From assembly GCA_024685315.1 (NCBI GenBank), contig JAIKVW010000016.1, positions 1-64,000 on the forward strand: a stretch of DNA of 64,000 nt. The letters run 5' to 3'. The notes under the pieces were generated by a model, which saw nothing but the letters and a program-made list of their open reading frames with translations, ran no database searches and was not told the DNA's origin. The stretch is from Lachnospiraceae bacterium. GTDB lineage: Bacteria > Bacillota > Clostridia > Lachnospirales > Lachnospiraceae. A program made the position numbers and the translations under genes. This document shows positions 45,381 through 52,493 of the stretch, piece after piece; position 1 is the stretch's first letter; each line of letters starts with the position of its first letter.

Positions 45381-46145
45381 ATGAATGCAGCTGTAATCAC
45401 CGGCGCATCAAGCGGACTCGGCTGTGAATTTGCAAGACAGCTTGATAATGAGCCTAACATCGATGAATTCTGGCTCATCGCAAGACGCAGGGAGAAAATG
45501 GAAGCTTTTGCTGAGACCTTGAAAAAGCCCTCGCGCATTCTTCCTATAGACCTGACCAAAAGAGAAGAGCTCAGCATTCTTAAAGACGCCCTGCATACAA
45601 ATAAGCCCGTGATAACTTACCTTATCTGCGCCGCTGGCACCGGCAGGATGGGCAAAAGCATGGATATCCCTCCGGATGACAATGCTATGATGATCGACCT
45701 TAACTGCAGGGCCGCGGTCGACGTCACTCAGATGTGCTATCCCTACCTCAGGAAGGGCAGCAGGGTGCTGGAGATCTCCTCTACGGCATCATTCCAGCCA
45801 CTTCCCAGACTTAACGTGTATTCGGCAAGCAAGGCCTTCCTGACAAGCTATACCAAGATGCTCCATTATGAACTGATCCCGCGCGGGATCAAGGTTACAG
45901 CGGTCTGTCCATACTGGATAAAGGATACCGAGTTCATCGGGCAGGCGGAGAAGACTTCCAAGGACTATAGCGGTTACTTCCTGGCATCCAGAACGCAGTC
46001 GGTCGTGAAGATGGCGCTTTTCGACAGCAAGATGAACTTCTGGGTCTCGACCCCCGGGCCGGTCTGCTTTGTCCACCGCATAGCCGCAAAATTCATCCCC
46101 CATGAGATAATGGTCCCGCTGGTGGACCTTGTAAGGAAATTATAA
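45381..46145 (+). CDS. Short-chain dehydrogenase/reductase
   Basis: 254-residue NAD(P)-dependent oxidoreductase of the SDR family. The nucleotide-binding GASSGLG is at residues 8-14, the catalytic motif is YSASKAF with a preceding Ser in ISSTASF, and CPYWIKDTEF follows. It lacks a clear substrate signature. The frame is open to TTG 45354, but AGGAGG fits ATG 45381. It is a single gene between the rplT terminator and the tRNA remnant at the phage boundary, and the last host gene in the window. Confidence 0.9.
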   Translation: MNAAVITGASSGLGCEFARQLDNEPNIDEFWLIARRREKMEAFAETLKKPSRILPIDLTKREELSILKDALHTNKPVITYLICAAGTGRMGKSMDIPPDDNAMMIDLNCRAAVDVTQMCYPYLRKGSRVLEISSTASFQPLPRLNVYSASKAFLTSYTKMLHYELIPRGIKVTAVCPYWIKDTEFIGQAEKTSKDYSGYFLASRTQSVVKMALFDSKMNFWVSTPGPVCFVHRIAAKFIPHEIMVPLVDLVRKL

Positions 46146-46150
46146 GGACA

Positions 46151-46185
46151 AAAAAACTGCAGCACATCATGTGCTGCAGTTTTTA
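46151..46185. terminator. Bidirectional terminator between SDR gene and tRNA remnant
   Basis: A 12-base perfect inverted repeat (46156-46167 with 46169-46180), A6 on the left and T5 on the right. It can end both the SDR transcript and a tRNA transcript from the minus strand. Confidence 0.85.
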
Positions 46186-46190
46186 TTTTA

Positions 46191-46236
46191 TGCAGTTGGC
46201 GGGACTTGAACCCGCACCGAATCGACCGGGAGGTCG
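46191..46236 (-). other. Attachment site: 3' end of a class II tRNA gene
   Basis: Read on the minus strand this is a long variable arm (CGACC-TCCC-GGTCG), a T arm (GCGGG-TTCAAGT-CCCGC) and the acceptor 3' strand CAACTGC with discriminator A. The 5' half (expected to start GCAGTTG) is missing; integrase codons stand in its place. The variable arm size points to Leu (or Ser), with Leu likelier. This is the residue left when a phage integrates into a tRNA 3' end; the restored tRNA should be at the other phage end. Confidence 0.85.
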
Positions 46237-46237
46237 C

Positions 46238-47311
46238 TTATTTACTGGATTTGTCAATTTTGCCGCTGACATTTCCGCTGACAATCTCCGAAAAGTGAGT
46301 ATTTAGCATGTCTGAGTACTCACTTTTTTTATCGGCCATTGTCCGTCTGTAGACCTGCTTCAGTATGCGATCGTTCTTCCAGCCTCCCCACTCTTGGATG
46401 TATGCGTCCGGCACTCCCATGGCGTGGGCGATGGACACAGAATATGCGCGGAGATCGTGGAAACGGAAGTGCGGAAGGCCACAGCGCTTCAGCAGGCGGC
46501 TGAAATGGCGGGAGACTTCCTCTGGGTTCATATCTACGAGCCAGCCCTTCCGGCCTTTGAGACGGTCAATAACGAAGTCTGGATAGACGATGGAGCGGAG
46601 GCTCGTGTCGTTCTTGGCTGTCTCCCGGACGACGATTCCTTCCGGGCCTCGCACTCTGGTGCGCCGGATCGTGATGATGTTGCCGGAGATGTCGGTGTCC
46701 TGGAGGCCGAAGATCTCTCCACGGCGCATCGTGCCGAAGGCGGCGAGGAGCACAGCCTTCTCCAACTCGGTGCCTTTAACATAGTCAATCAGCTTCTTAA
46801 TATCGTCATCTGTCGGTGTATATAGATCAGGCGCTATGGCCTGGGGAAGTTTCGTTCTTATGATGAGGTTCGGCTCGTACATGGCCAGAGCCGAGACCAG
46901 GAGGCCGTGCGCGTTGGCGCAGGTCTTCGGGGAGTGGGTGCGGGCGTACTCATTCACCCACATCTGTATGTCGTTCTGTGTGATTCTCTTTGTAGGGATA
47001 GCGGAAACGGTCTTGAAGGCGTTCCGCTCCAGTATCTCGTAGCCTCGCAGAGTGGAGGGCGAGAGCACATTCTTTTTGGCTGTGATGTATGCGTGTATGG
47101 CTTCGGCCACAGTCAGTTCTCCGAGCCGGGTTCTGTCCCGGAGCGATGTATACTGCGAGGCGATGAACTCAGCCTCACGCTTGGTTGGAGCGGTGAAGGA
47201 CTTCATTCGCGTCCGGCGGTGCTTCTTCCCGGCCTCGTCAAAGTAATATTCGTAGTGATCAACGACCTGACAGCGGTATGTCCCTGCCGAGGTCTTTTTT
47301 GCTTTCGGCAT
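46238..47311 (-). CDS. int: Tyrosine recombinase (phage integrase)
   Basis: Site-specific recombinase that integrates and excises the prophage. The 357 residues have an N-terminal arm-binding region with a basic, aromatic motif (YEYYFDEAGKKHRRTRMKSF), a SAM-like core-binding domain, and the catalytic domain with Arg in MRRGEIFGLQ, HDLRAYSVS and a Tyr in LKQVYRRTM. Its stop is 2 bases from the tRNA remnant. The ATG overlaps the repressor's stop by 1 base (ATGA), so the two are translated together: repressor and integrase share a transcript in the lysogen. Confidence 0.95.
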   Translation of the reverse strand: MPKAKKTSAGTYRCQVVDHYEYYFDEAGKKHRRTRMKSFTAPTKREAEFIASQYTSLRDRTRLGELTVAEAIHAYITAKKNVLSPSTLRGYEILERNAFKTVSAIPTKRITQNDIQMWVNEYARTHSPKTCANAHGLLVSALAMYEPNLIIRTKLPQAIAPDLYTPTDDDIKKLIDYVKGTELEKAVLLAAFGTMRRGEIFGLQDTDISGNIITIRRTRVRGPEGIVVRETAKNDTSLRSIVYPDFVIDRLKGRKGWLVDMNPEEVSRHFSRLLKRCGLPHFRFHDLRAYSVSIAHAMGVPDAYIQEWGGWKNDRILKQVYRRTMADKKSEYSDMLNTHFSEIVSGNVSGKIDKSSK

Positions 47312-47937
47312 CAGAATTTCCTGCGGGCCTCAACGACCTTCCCGAGTATGGTTATCGGTGTCTGCTCGATGGCGTCAGCGGTGTATATCATCGGCGGGTA
47401 TGCCTGATTGAGACTCATTAGCATGATTCCTTCCGGGAGCTTGACGAGCTTCTTGCAGACCGCGTCGTCTCCGTTCACGGCTGCGATAACTATTTCGCCG
47501 CTCTCTGCGTCATTCTGGCTGTGGACGATGACGATGTCCTGATCGTGTATATCCGGGAGCATCGAGTCACCGGATATCTGCAGGCCGAAGAACTCGCCCG
47601 TCTTGGCAAGGCTGTCGGGGATCTCGACTTCGCCAATGATGTCCTCGGACATGCTGAGGGGAGTCCCGGCGGCAACACGTCCGTATACCGGGATGAGCGT
47701 CGAGGTGTACGAGGTCACCGTGCGCTGGAAGAACGGCTCCGGGTCTTCCGCAAGGAGATCAGCAAGGCTGCATCTGAGGACTTCGCAGAGTCTTTGGAGG
47801 TCCTTGGCCTTGGGGGTTCCTCGGCCGGACTCCCATGCAGAGACAGTCCGGGGGTTCTTGCCCATGAGCTCGGCAAGATACTGCTGTTCGTAGCCTCGAC
47901 GGATGCGATAGGTTCTGATATTGTCTTTGATTGCCAT
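47311..47937 (-). CDS. LexA/CI-type phage repressor, HTH plus S24 peptidase
   Basis: A 208-residue repressor. The XRE helix-turn-helix (about 5-60, LAELMGKNPRTVSAWESGRG) is followed by an S24 peptidase domain. The self-cleavage bond AG is at 90-91, the catalytic Ser at 125 in ISGDSML, and the Lys at 162 in AVCKKL. It should be cleaved on RecA activation, so induction would follow DNA damage. The frame is open to 48027, but AAAGGAG is placed for ATG 47937. Its likely operators are the palindromes described below, starting with the one at 48039 in the divergent promoter. Confidence 0.93.
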   Translation of the reverse strand: MAIKDNIRTYRIRRGYEQQYLAELMGKNPRTVSAWESGRGTPKAKDLQRLCEVLRCSLADLLAEDPEPFFQRTVTSYTSTLIPVYGRVAAGTPLSMSEDIIGEVEIPDSLAKTGEFFGLQISGDSMLPDIHDQDIVIVHSQNDAESGEIVIAAVNGDDAVCKKLVKLPEGIMLMSLNQAYPPMIYTADAIEQTPITILGKVVEARRKF

Positions 47938-48033
47938 AGTAATTCTCCTTTCAAATAGGTGTGCTGCTCTAATTAGATTATAGCACGCTCCTTGCCAAAA
48001 GAAAAATAATTTTTTATTAGTTGGCAAAAGATG

Positions 48034-48062
48034 TTGACAAACTAATAATATTAGTTTACAAT
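48034..48062 (+). promoter_or_regulatory. Early promoter P1 with repressor operator
   Basis: TTGACA (48034-48039), 17 bases, TACAAT (48057-48062). The spacer holds the palindrome AAACTAAT-AAT-ATTAGTTT (48039-48057), overlapping both hexamers, so a bound dimer would block polymerase. A weaker ATTAGTT copy lies at 48016-48022 toward the repressor gene. Confidence 0.88.
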
Positions 48063-48112
48063 AGAATCATCAAGGAAAGTTAATTGGTCTACAGGACACA
48101 GGAGGTTTCAAG

Positions 48113-48337
48113 ATGGTTAAGAACAAGCGTGGCAGAAAGTCAAATACGGTATTTGGTTACGCCAACAGAGTCGTTGAGACATGGGCTAAGTACGATGGCG
48201 AATGGGTTTATCAGGGCCTGTGTGGCAAGCGCCTGTGTGGGGTTACATCAGATGGCGAATATGACTATTACACAATTAGCTGGCCGCATTCCTTTTCACC
48301 CGATAGAGTCGATAGGGAGTATCGGCAGGCAAAATAA
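48113..48337 (+). CDS. Hypothetical early phage protein, 74 aa
   Basis: First gene of the rightward early transcript. A small basic-to-neutral protein with paired Cys residues (LCGKRLCG around 37-44) and an aromatic C-terminal half (EYDYYTISWPHSFSPD). CAGGAGG lies 8 bases before the ATG. No family recognised. By position it is among the first proteins made on induction. Confidence 0.7.
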   Translation: MVKNKRGRKSNTVFGYANRVVETWAKYDGEWVYQGLCGKRLCGVTSDGEYDYYTISWPHSFSPDRVDREYRQAK

Positions 48338-48346
48338 GGAGGACAA

Positions 48347-48547
48347 ATGAAGCTGATCGTTGACAAAGGTGGAAGCAAGACATACGAAGGGTCCAAGGGG
48401 CTCGGGGTTATCACTCAGAACTTTGGAAATCTGGACAAGGCAGACAAGTGGTCGGCAAGTGTTTCGGTAGATGGCAAGTACAGACAGCTTGCGAGGCGAG
48501 TGAACTTCGCCAAGGCTGTCGCAATGATTGAGAGCGAGATTGATTAA
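48347..48547 (+). CDS. Hypothetical phage protein, 66 aa
   Basis: Small protein starting MKLIVDKGGSKTYEGSKGLG; predicted mixed alpha/beta, with an ending helix (KAVAMIESEID). AAGGAGG precedes the ATG, 9 bases after the previous gene. No family recognised. Confidence 0.68.
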   Translation: MKLIVDKGGSKTYEGSKGLGVITQNFGNLDKADKWSASVSVDGKYRQLARRVNFAKAVAMIESEID

Positions 48548-48561
48548 GGAGGGCTATTAAG

Positions 48562-48723
48562 ATGACAAAGGAAGACAAAATTCACTGGTTAGAGGAAGCA
48601 CCGCACGAGGAACTGCTTAGGCAGCTCATATCACTCGAGAGTGGAAATAGCTACGGATGTAACGATGAAGACATCCAGTTAACGAAGGCAGAAATCTTAA
48701 AAAGGATGTATAGCTACAGCTAA
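48562..48723 (+). CDS. Hypothetical phage protein, 53 aa
   Basis: A short reading frame with a strong AAGGAGG 11 bases upstream, MTKEDKIHWLEEAPHEELLR at the start, acidic and mostly helical. It fits the regular spacing of the surrounding genes, which supports it despite its size. No function recognised. Confidence 0.65.
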   Translation: MTKEDKIHWLEEAPHEELLRQLISLESGNSYGCNDEDIQLTKAEILKRMYSYS

Positions 48724-48738
48724 GGAGGAGGCAGAGAA

Positions 48739-48918
48739 ATGGAACGCAGATACGTGGTGAACATTGAGTACATGAACGGCAGGGAGAATAGCCTTATCGT
48801 CTGGGCGGAAACCCCTGAGCAGGCAATCGATAGAGCCTGCAAGGGATGGGGCTACAAAGAGCCAAAGGGCTGGAGGCCGTTATACAAGAAGCTCTACGCA
48901 GAGGACATAAACTATTAA
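48739..48918 (+). CDS. Hypothetical phage protein, 59 aa
   Basis: MERRYVVNIEYMNGRENSLI at the start, then AETPEQAIDRACKGWGY, a small alpha/beta protein of the kind common in phage early regions. AAGGAGGAGG precedes the ATG. Its TAA stop (48916-48918) is directly followed by the hammerhead ribozyme, so the gene is on the 5' product of self-cleavage. Confidence 0.68.
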   Translation: MERRYVVNIEYMNGRENSLIVWAETPEQAIDRACKGWGYKEPKGWRPLYKKLYAEDINY

Positions 48919-48979
48919 GCCGAAACGCCCTCGGGCGTCGAGCAGAGTTGGCCTACTGCTCCTGATGATGGCAGGCCGG
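48919..48979 (+). ncRNA. Type II hammerhead ribozyme, copy 1
   Basis: Order of parts: GCC (stem II 3' strand), GAAA, stem III CGCC-CTCG-GGCG closed by A-U, cleavage triplet GUC (cut after 48939), stem I GAGCAG/CTGCTC, core CTGATGA (48962-48968), an extra T, GGC (stem II 5' strand). Loop I TTGGCCT can pair with AGGCCGG at 48973-48979 as a pseudoknot. All core hammerhead bases are present; the extra T after A9 and a 3-bp stem II are departures from the textbook form. It lies between a stop codon and the next Shine-Dalgarno. Confidence 0.85.
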
Positions 48980-49002
48980 AAAGGTTAAGGAGGACAAGAA
49001 CG

Positions 49003-49380
49003 ATGACGATTATTTCTGAGAGACACGCTGTAGAGGTTATTGAGCGCAGCCATGACTTCACCTATAGAGATGACCCCTATGCAGGGTTTACGTTCGACGT
49101 CGATGGAGAAGGCAGGGCAATCATTAACAATAAGGATGCCGAGCGCAACTATGAGTGGTGCCTTGCACATCCCGAACTCGTCGAGGACGAGGGCATCGTT
49201 GTTCGTAAGCGTTATTATATAGAGCCTGCGCATGGCCGTTGCTCATGCGGCGAAGAGGTCGAGCTGAATGAGCAGTATCGTGGGGCATGTCAGTGTCCCG
49301 GTTGTGGAAGATGGTACAACATTTTCGGGCAGTCGCTGATAGACCCGGAATACTGGGAAGATGACGAGGAGGACTACTAA
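49003..49380 (+). CDS. Zinc-ribbon phage protein, 125 aa
   Basis: Acidic protein with a C-terminal zinc ribbon: CSCG then CQCPGCG, four or more Cys around residues 80-101. An all-acidic tail (EYWEDDEEDY) follows. It is the first gene after ribozyme copy 1, with AAGGAGG at 48987-48993. No family recognised; the zinc ribbon suggests nucleic acid or protein binding. Confidence 0.7.
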   Translation: MTIISERHAVEVIERSHDFTYRDDPYAGFTFDVDGEGRAIINNKDAERNYEWCLAHPELVEDEGIVVRKRYYIEPAHGRCSCGEEVELNEQYRGACQCPGCGRWYNIFGQSLIDPEYWEDDEEDY

Positions 49381-49381
49381 G

Positions 49382-49705
49382 ATGATTTGGGACGCATGGA
49401 AGAAGATCAATCTGACGAACAGTAACAGGCAGGCGGGGTCGCTGGCTTGCTTACACATGAGCGACAAGGCACGGAGCTTCGTTGAGGGCGAGGAGTGCGA
49501 CAACCTCAAGGTCTGGGAGTACAGGACCGACGTGTATGACGAAGAGTCCGGCGACTGGGTCGACACGCATATCTGGTATGCCTACGACTACCTCGGGCAC
49601 TTGCGCACCGGGCTGACATTCGAGAAGATGCAGGCCGTCTTTGAGGGGTTTGCGGACTTGCGGGCTGCTTTCGAGGCACTCGCCAACGCTGAGGAGGTGA
49701 ACTGA
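49382..49705 (+). CDS. Hypothetical phage protein, 107 aa
   Basis: Acidic protein with an aromatic-rich middle (DWVDTHIWYAYDYLGHLRTG) and a helical, Ala-rich C-terminus. The frame is open 7 codons upstream, but the AGGAGG within the end of the previous gene favours ATG 49382. Overlaps the next gene by 1 base. No family recognised. Confidence 0.65.
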   Translation: MIWDAWKKINLTNSNRQAGSLACLHMSDKARSFVEGEECDNLKVWEYRTDVYDEESGDWVDTHIWYAYDYLGHLRTGLTFEKMQAVFEGFADLRAAFEALANAEEVN

Positions 49706-49878
49706 TGTACACGGTCTATCACATCATCGACAACAGAGGCGATGTCTGGGCATCGGACATTGCGAGCTTCCGGGAGGCAGAGTCAATGCTTGACGATATC
49801 CTTTCGGAGCATCCAGAGGCAGAGGCGCTGGAGCCGGAGATCATTGACGAGATAATAGGAGGAGGTGAGGACGTATGA
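49705..49878 (+). CDS. Hypothetical phage protein, 57 aa
   Basis: Small acidic protein, MYTVYHIIDNRGDVWASDIA at the start, then a helix and an Ile/Glu-rich end. The ATG shares its A with the previous stop, and its own stop overlaps the start of the RadC gene (ATGA), so translation is coupled at both ends. No function recognised. Confidence 0.65.
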   Translation: MYTVYHIIDNRGDVWASDIASFREAESMLDDILSEHPEAEALEPEIIDEIIGGGEDV

Positions 49879-50324
49879 GGAGATACGCAATCAAGGAGGC
49901 CCGCATCATGCTGTGCGAGGGCCAGAGGCTGTACAGCGAGGAGCCCGTTAGCACTCCTGCCAAGGCCGTGAAGGTCCTGCAGGCGCTGATGGAACGGCTG
50001 GACCGGGAGAATGTCATCGTAGTGACGCTGGACAATAAGCTGAAGCCCATCCACTACCACACGGCGGCTGTTGGCGGTCTGGCTAGTGCACAGGTAGACC
50101 TTGCGAACATCTTCAAGGCGGCGATCCTCGACAACGCTCGGAGCATTCTGCTGATGCACAATCACCCGAGCGGAGACCCGACGGCGAGCAGGGAAGACTT
50201 CGACCTGACGGAGCGGGTCATCAAGGCCGGGAAGATTCTCGGCATCAGCTGTGTAGACCATGTCATCATTGGAGGGGCGGGAGCATGGACAAGCCTGCAG
50301 GAGACAACAAGCCTCTTCAACTGA
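49875..50324 (+). CDS. RadC-like JAB domain protein
   Basis: A 149-residue protein with the JAMM metalloprotease-type motif (HNHPSGDPTASREDFDLTER), and the family blocks AAVGGLASAQVDLANIFKAA and VDHVIIGG. It lacks the helix-hairpin-helix N-terminus of chromosomal RadC, as phage copies often do. The metal ligands are intact. RadC-like proteins are frequent in mobile elements and their role is unsettled. GGAGGAGGTGAGG precedes ATG 49875. It ends the first early unit; promoter P2 follows. Confidence 0.88.
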   Translation: MRRYAIKEARIMLCEGQRLYSEEPVSTPAKAVKVLQALMERLDRENVIVVTLDNKLKPIHYHTAAVGGLASAQVDLANIFKAAILDNARSILLMHNHPSGDPTASREDFDLTERVIKAGKILGISCVDHVIIGGAGAWTSLQETTSLFN

Positions 50325-50366
50325 TCTGGGGGCTGAAAATTTTTTCGGGGAAATAGAAAATAATAG

Positions 50367-50395
50367 TTGACAAACTAATAATATTAGTTTACAAT
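50367..50395 (+). promoter_or_regulatory. Promoter P2 with repressor operator, near-copy of P1
   Basis: TTGACA (50367-50372), 17 bases, TACAAT (50390-50395), with the same 19-base palindrome (50372-50390) as P1. Downstream both units share a block of the form ATCAARGAAAGTTARTTRGTC, just before the Shine-Dalgarno. Confidence 0.88.
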
Positions 50396-50439
50396 TAGAC
50401 TATCAAAGAAAGTTAGTTAGTCCCAAGGAGGTCACAGAG

Positions 50440-50826
50440 ATGTTATACAACGAGTTTATCGAGGGCACTGGTTGCAAAGATAATGAGCACAACTACAAAG
50501 TGTACAAGGAGCTTGAGATCATTTACATGAACACCGATTGCACGAAGGAGCACATCTACGAGATGGGCAAGAAGCTCGTAGACAATAGCAAGAGTGAGGC
50601 AGAGTTGAAGTTCGAGGCGAAGATCAAAGCCGAGATCGAACAGCACAAAAAAGAGATCGCCCGGTACATGAGCTTAATCGAGCATGACAAGCACTACATC
50701 GAGTACTGGAAGGCGGCTGTTGACAAAGACATGTATAACATGTACAGGAACTTGCTCAAGTTCAATCGTGATCAGGTCCGTTTCCACAAGAGCGCAATAG
50801 CCAAGCTGAAGCTCTGCTTAGCATAA
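50440..50826 (+). CDS. Hypothetical phage protein, 128 aa, coiled coil
   Basis: Helical protein with a Lys/Glu-rich coiled-coil stretch (about 50-80, SEAELKFEAKIKAEIEQHKK) and aromatic-rich repeats later. It is the only gene between promoter P2 and ribozyme copy 2. CCAAGGAGG precedes the ATG. The TAA stop (50824-50826) directly abuts the ribozyme. No family recognised. Confidence 0.7.
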   Translation: MLYNEFIEGTGCKDNEHNYKVYKELEIIYMNTDCTKEHIYEMGKKLVDNSKSEAELKFEAKIKAEIEQHKKEIARYMSLIEHDKHYIEYWKAAVDKDMYNMYRNLLKFNRDQVRFHKSAIAKLKLCLA

Positions 50827-50889
50827 GCCGAAACCCCTTCGGGGGTCTGCAGAGGATTGACCACCCTGCACTGACGATGGCAGGTCGAT
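50827..50889 (+). ncRNA. Type II hammerhead ribozyme, copy 2
   Basis: GCC, GAAA, stem III CCCC-TTCG-GGGG, cleavage triplet GUC (cut after 50847), stem I TGCAG/CTGCA, core CTGACGA (50871-50877), extra T, GGC. Loop I ATTGACC can pair with GGTCGAT (50883-50889). Compared with copy 1, stems I and III and the pseudoknot differ in sequence but keep their pairing (for example G-C to A-U in the pseudoknot), while core bases are unchanged. That is covariation within one genome and strong support for a functional RNA. Confidence 0.87.
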
Positions 50890-50906
50890 TATAAGGAGGT
50901 TTCACG

Positions 50907-51527
50907 ATGACATACGCAGACATCAACAAGAGGTTCACGGAGACAGTCATGGAGTATATCGGCAAGGGCTACTACTTCAACGTAGCGTCCATGAGCGGGC
51001 ATCAGGGCGAGGACGGCAAGGTCGACCTTACCAATGGTGAGGAGATCATCAGGGTCATGGTCGGGGACTTCACGGACAACAAGAGCTTGTTCACAGGCTG
51101 GCTTGAGGGCAAGGAACTGCTCGTTGGCAGATGCACCGATAAGGTAGCGCCGAACAGCTCTAGTACATGGGGCACGATCTGGACAGACCATCTCGAGGTC
51201 ATCAGCTCTGAGAAGTTCTATTCGGTGAGCGAAAGGAATCACAGGCAGGAGGCTTGGTACGGGAGCCTCGAGGAAGCAAAGGCCGCTCACGACATGAGGA
51301 TGTCCAGATACATCAGCTTAGATGAGAGGCGCAATCTCAAGAGCAGGCCTCTTGGCGAGAAGGCTGGGCAGATAGTTCTGGACTACATCAGGAGCCAGAA
51401 GGGCTGCAAGAGGGCGAAGGCCTCCGACATCAAGGTCGTAAGGCGTGACAGTGTATCGTTTGACGGCAAGGCAAGGAAGATCGGATACGATGCCATCTAC
51501 AAGGGCACTGCATACCGCATAGCGTAA
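50907..51527 (+). CDS. Hypothetical phage protein, 206 aa
   Basis: First gene after ribozyme copy 2, with AAGGAGG before ATG 50907. An alpha/beta N-terminal part (about 1-110) is followed by a basic C-terminal region (RSQKGCKRAKASDIKVVRRD). No family recognised. By position it is an early or middle gene that is present on the 3' cleavage product. Confidence 0.65.
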   Translation: MTYADINKRFTETVMEYIGKGYYFNVASMSGHQGEDGKVDLTNGEEIIRVMVGDFTDNKSLFTGWLEGKELLVGRCTDKVAPNSSSTWGTIWTDHLEVISSEKFYSVSERNHRQEAWYGSLEEAKAAHDMRMSRYISLDERRNLKSRPLGEKAGQIVLDYIRSQKGCKRAKASDIKVVRRDSVSFDGKARKIGYDAIYKGTAYRIA

Positions 51528-51539
51528 GGAGGGAGAGCG

Positions 51540-51779
51540 ATGAAGGACATCAGGAGAGTGGTCTATTGCAAGCAGGGCAACCAGTGGGTGCCGGACCAGT
51601 ACATTGAGGACGACCCTGGCGAGGTTTACCGCAAGCTGGCAAGGGACATGGTAGCTAAGAAGCTCCATCAGTGCACGTACATCAAGAGCATCAAGGACGC
51701 GTGCAACTGCGATGGCACACGGGATATTACAATCACATATGACAATAACGTCCGTGCGGTATACACGGTCGAGGATTAA
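51540..51779 (+). CDS. Hypothetical phage protein, 79 aa
   Basis: Small protein, MKDIRRVVYCKQGNQWVPDQ, with two near-adjacent Cys (ACNCDG) in its second half. AAGGAGGGAG precedes the ATG by 8 bases. No family recognised. Confidence 0.65.
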   Translation: MKDIRRVVYCKQGNQWVPDQYIEDDPGEVYRKLARDMVAKKLHQCTYIKSIKDACNCDGTRDITITYDNNVRAVYTVED

Positions 51780-51798
51780 GGCTAAGGAGGTTACAGCC

Positions 51799-52416
51799 AT
51801 GACAACAACAAACATTATCGAAACAGATCAGAATCTCGTGAAGAGGGCTCTGACAGCCGAGAACATTCTGGCAAAGGTATTCCCAGCGCTGATATCCAAC
51901 GGGAACCTTGAGGCAATGGAGAGGCCTGACGTGGTGTCAGACAGGTTCCTTGACCTGAACATCATCTACAAGGTTGATGTCGAGGTCGGATACATCGTCG
52001 TGAATGAGGCGCTGCTTGTGAGTGTAGGGCTTCTCCCGGCGAAGATCAGGGAGGCTGCTATGCGGAACGCGGGCAAGGGAGTGGACATTTTCAGCCTTGG
52101 CCTGTTCGGGATTGGAGGCGAGGACGCGGTCGGCTCGGTCGTGGTCACGAAGGAGCTCGGCGGCTACGGGGCAGGCTCAATTCTGGACAAGGACGTGTTG
52201 GAGATGGTACGCAAGCGCCTTGGCGGGGACTACTTCATCCTGCCGTCATCGGTGCATGAGGTCATCTGCATGCCGCTCAGCGAGACAGACGATCTGGAGT
52301 TCCTGCGGGAAACGGTGGCCATGATCAACAGGAACGAGGTCGCTCCGAATGACAGGCTCTCCGACACCGTGTACTGGTATCGCGACGGGGCTGTACAGAT
52401 CGCAACAGACGATTAA
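51799..52416 (+). CDS. DUF5688-like protein
   Basis: 205 residues resembling the DUF5688 family that is abundant in Lachnospiraceae and their mobile elements: YIVVNEALLVSVGLLPAKIR, a short variable middle, and ILPSSVHEVICMPLSETDDL near the C-terminus. The function is unknown. The frame is open to TTG 51712, but TAAGGAGG is placed for ATG 51799. It closes the second early unit. Confidence 0.72.
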   Translation: MTTTNIIETDQNLVKRALTAENILAKVFPALISNGNLEAMERPDVVSDRFLDLNIIYKVDVEVGYIVVNEALLVSVGLLPAKIREAAMRNAGKGVDIFSLGLFGIGGEDAVGSVVVTKELGGYGAGSILDKDVLEMVRKRLGGDYFILPSSVHEVICMPLSETDDLEFLRETVAMINRNEVAPNDRLSDTVYWYRDGAVQIATDD

Positions 52417-52423
52417 CTTTATG

Positions 52424-52451
52424 TTGCATTCCAATAATATTAGTGTATAAT
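52424..52451 (+). promoter_or_regulatory. Promoter P3 with a variant repressor operator
   Basis: TTGCAT (52424-52429), 16 bases, perfect TATAAT (52446-52451). The spacer holds CCAAT-AAT-ATTAG (52431-52443), a variant of the P1/P2 operator with one weaker half. A further ATATTAGT lies at 52470-52477. Confidence 0.7.
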
Positions 52452-52493
52452 ATGATTAGACAGTAAATCATATTAGTACAGGGAGGTGAAGCG

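Noticed and set aside
46191..46280. A complete tRNA gene on the minus strand
   Set aside because: Only the variable arm, T arm and acceptor 3' strand are present; no anticodon arm or 5' acceptor strand can be found.
47938..48027. Longer N-terminus of the phage repressor
   Set aside because: It would run through the intergenic promoter region, and AAAGGAG fits ATG 47937.
48919..48979. Riboswitch or pistol/HDV-like ribozyme as the explanation
   Set aside because: The core CTGANGA, GAAA and GUC with stems I to III in type II order fits hammerhead far better; pistol and HDV consensus bases are absent.
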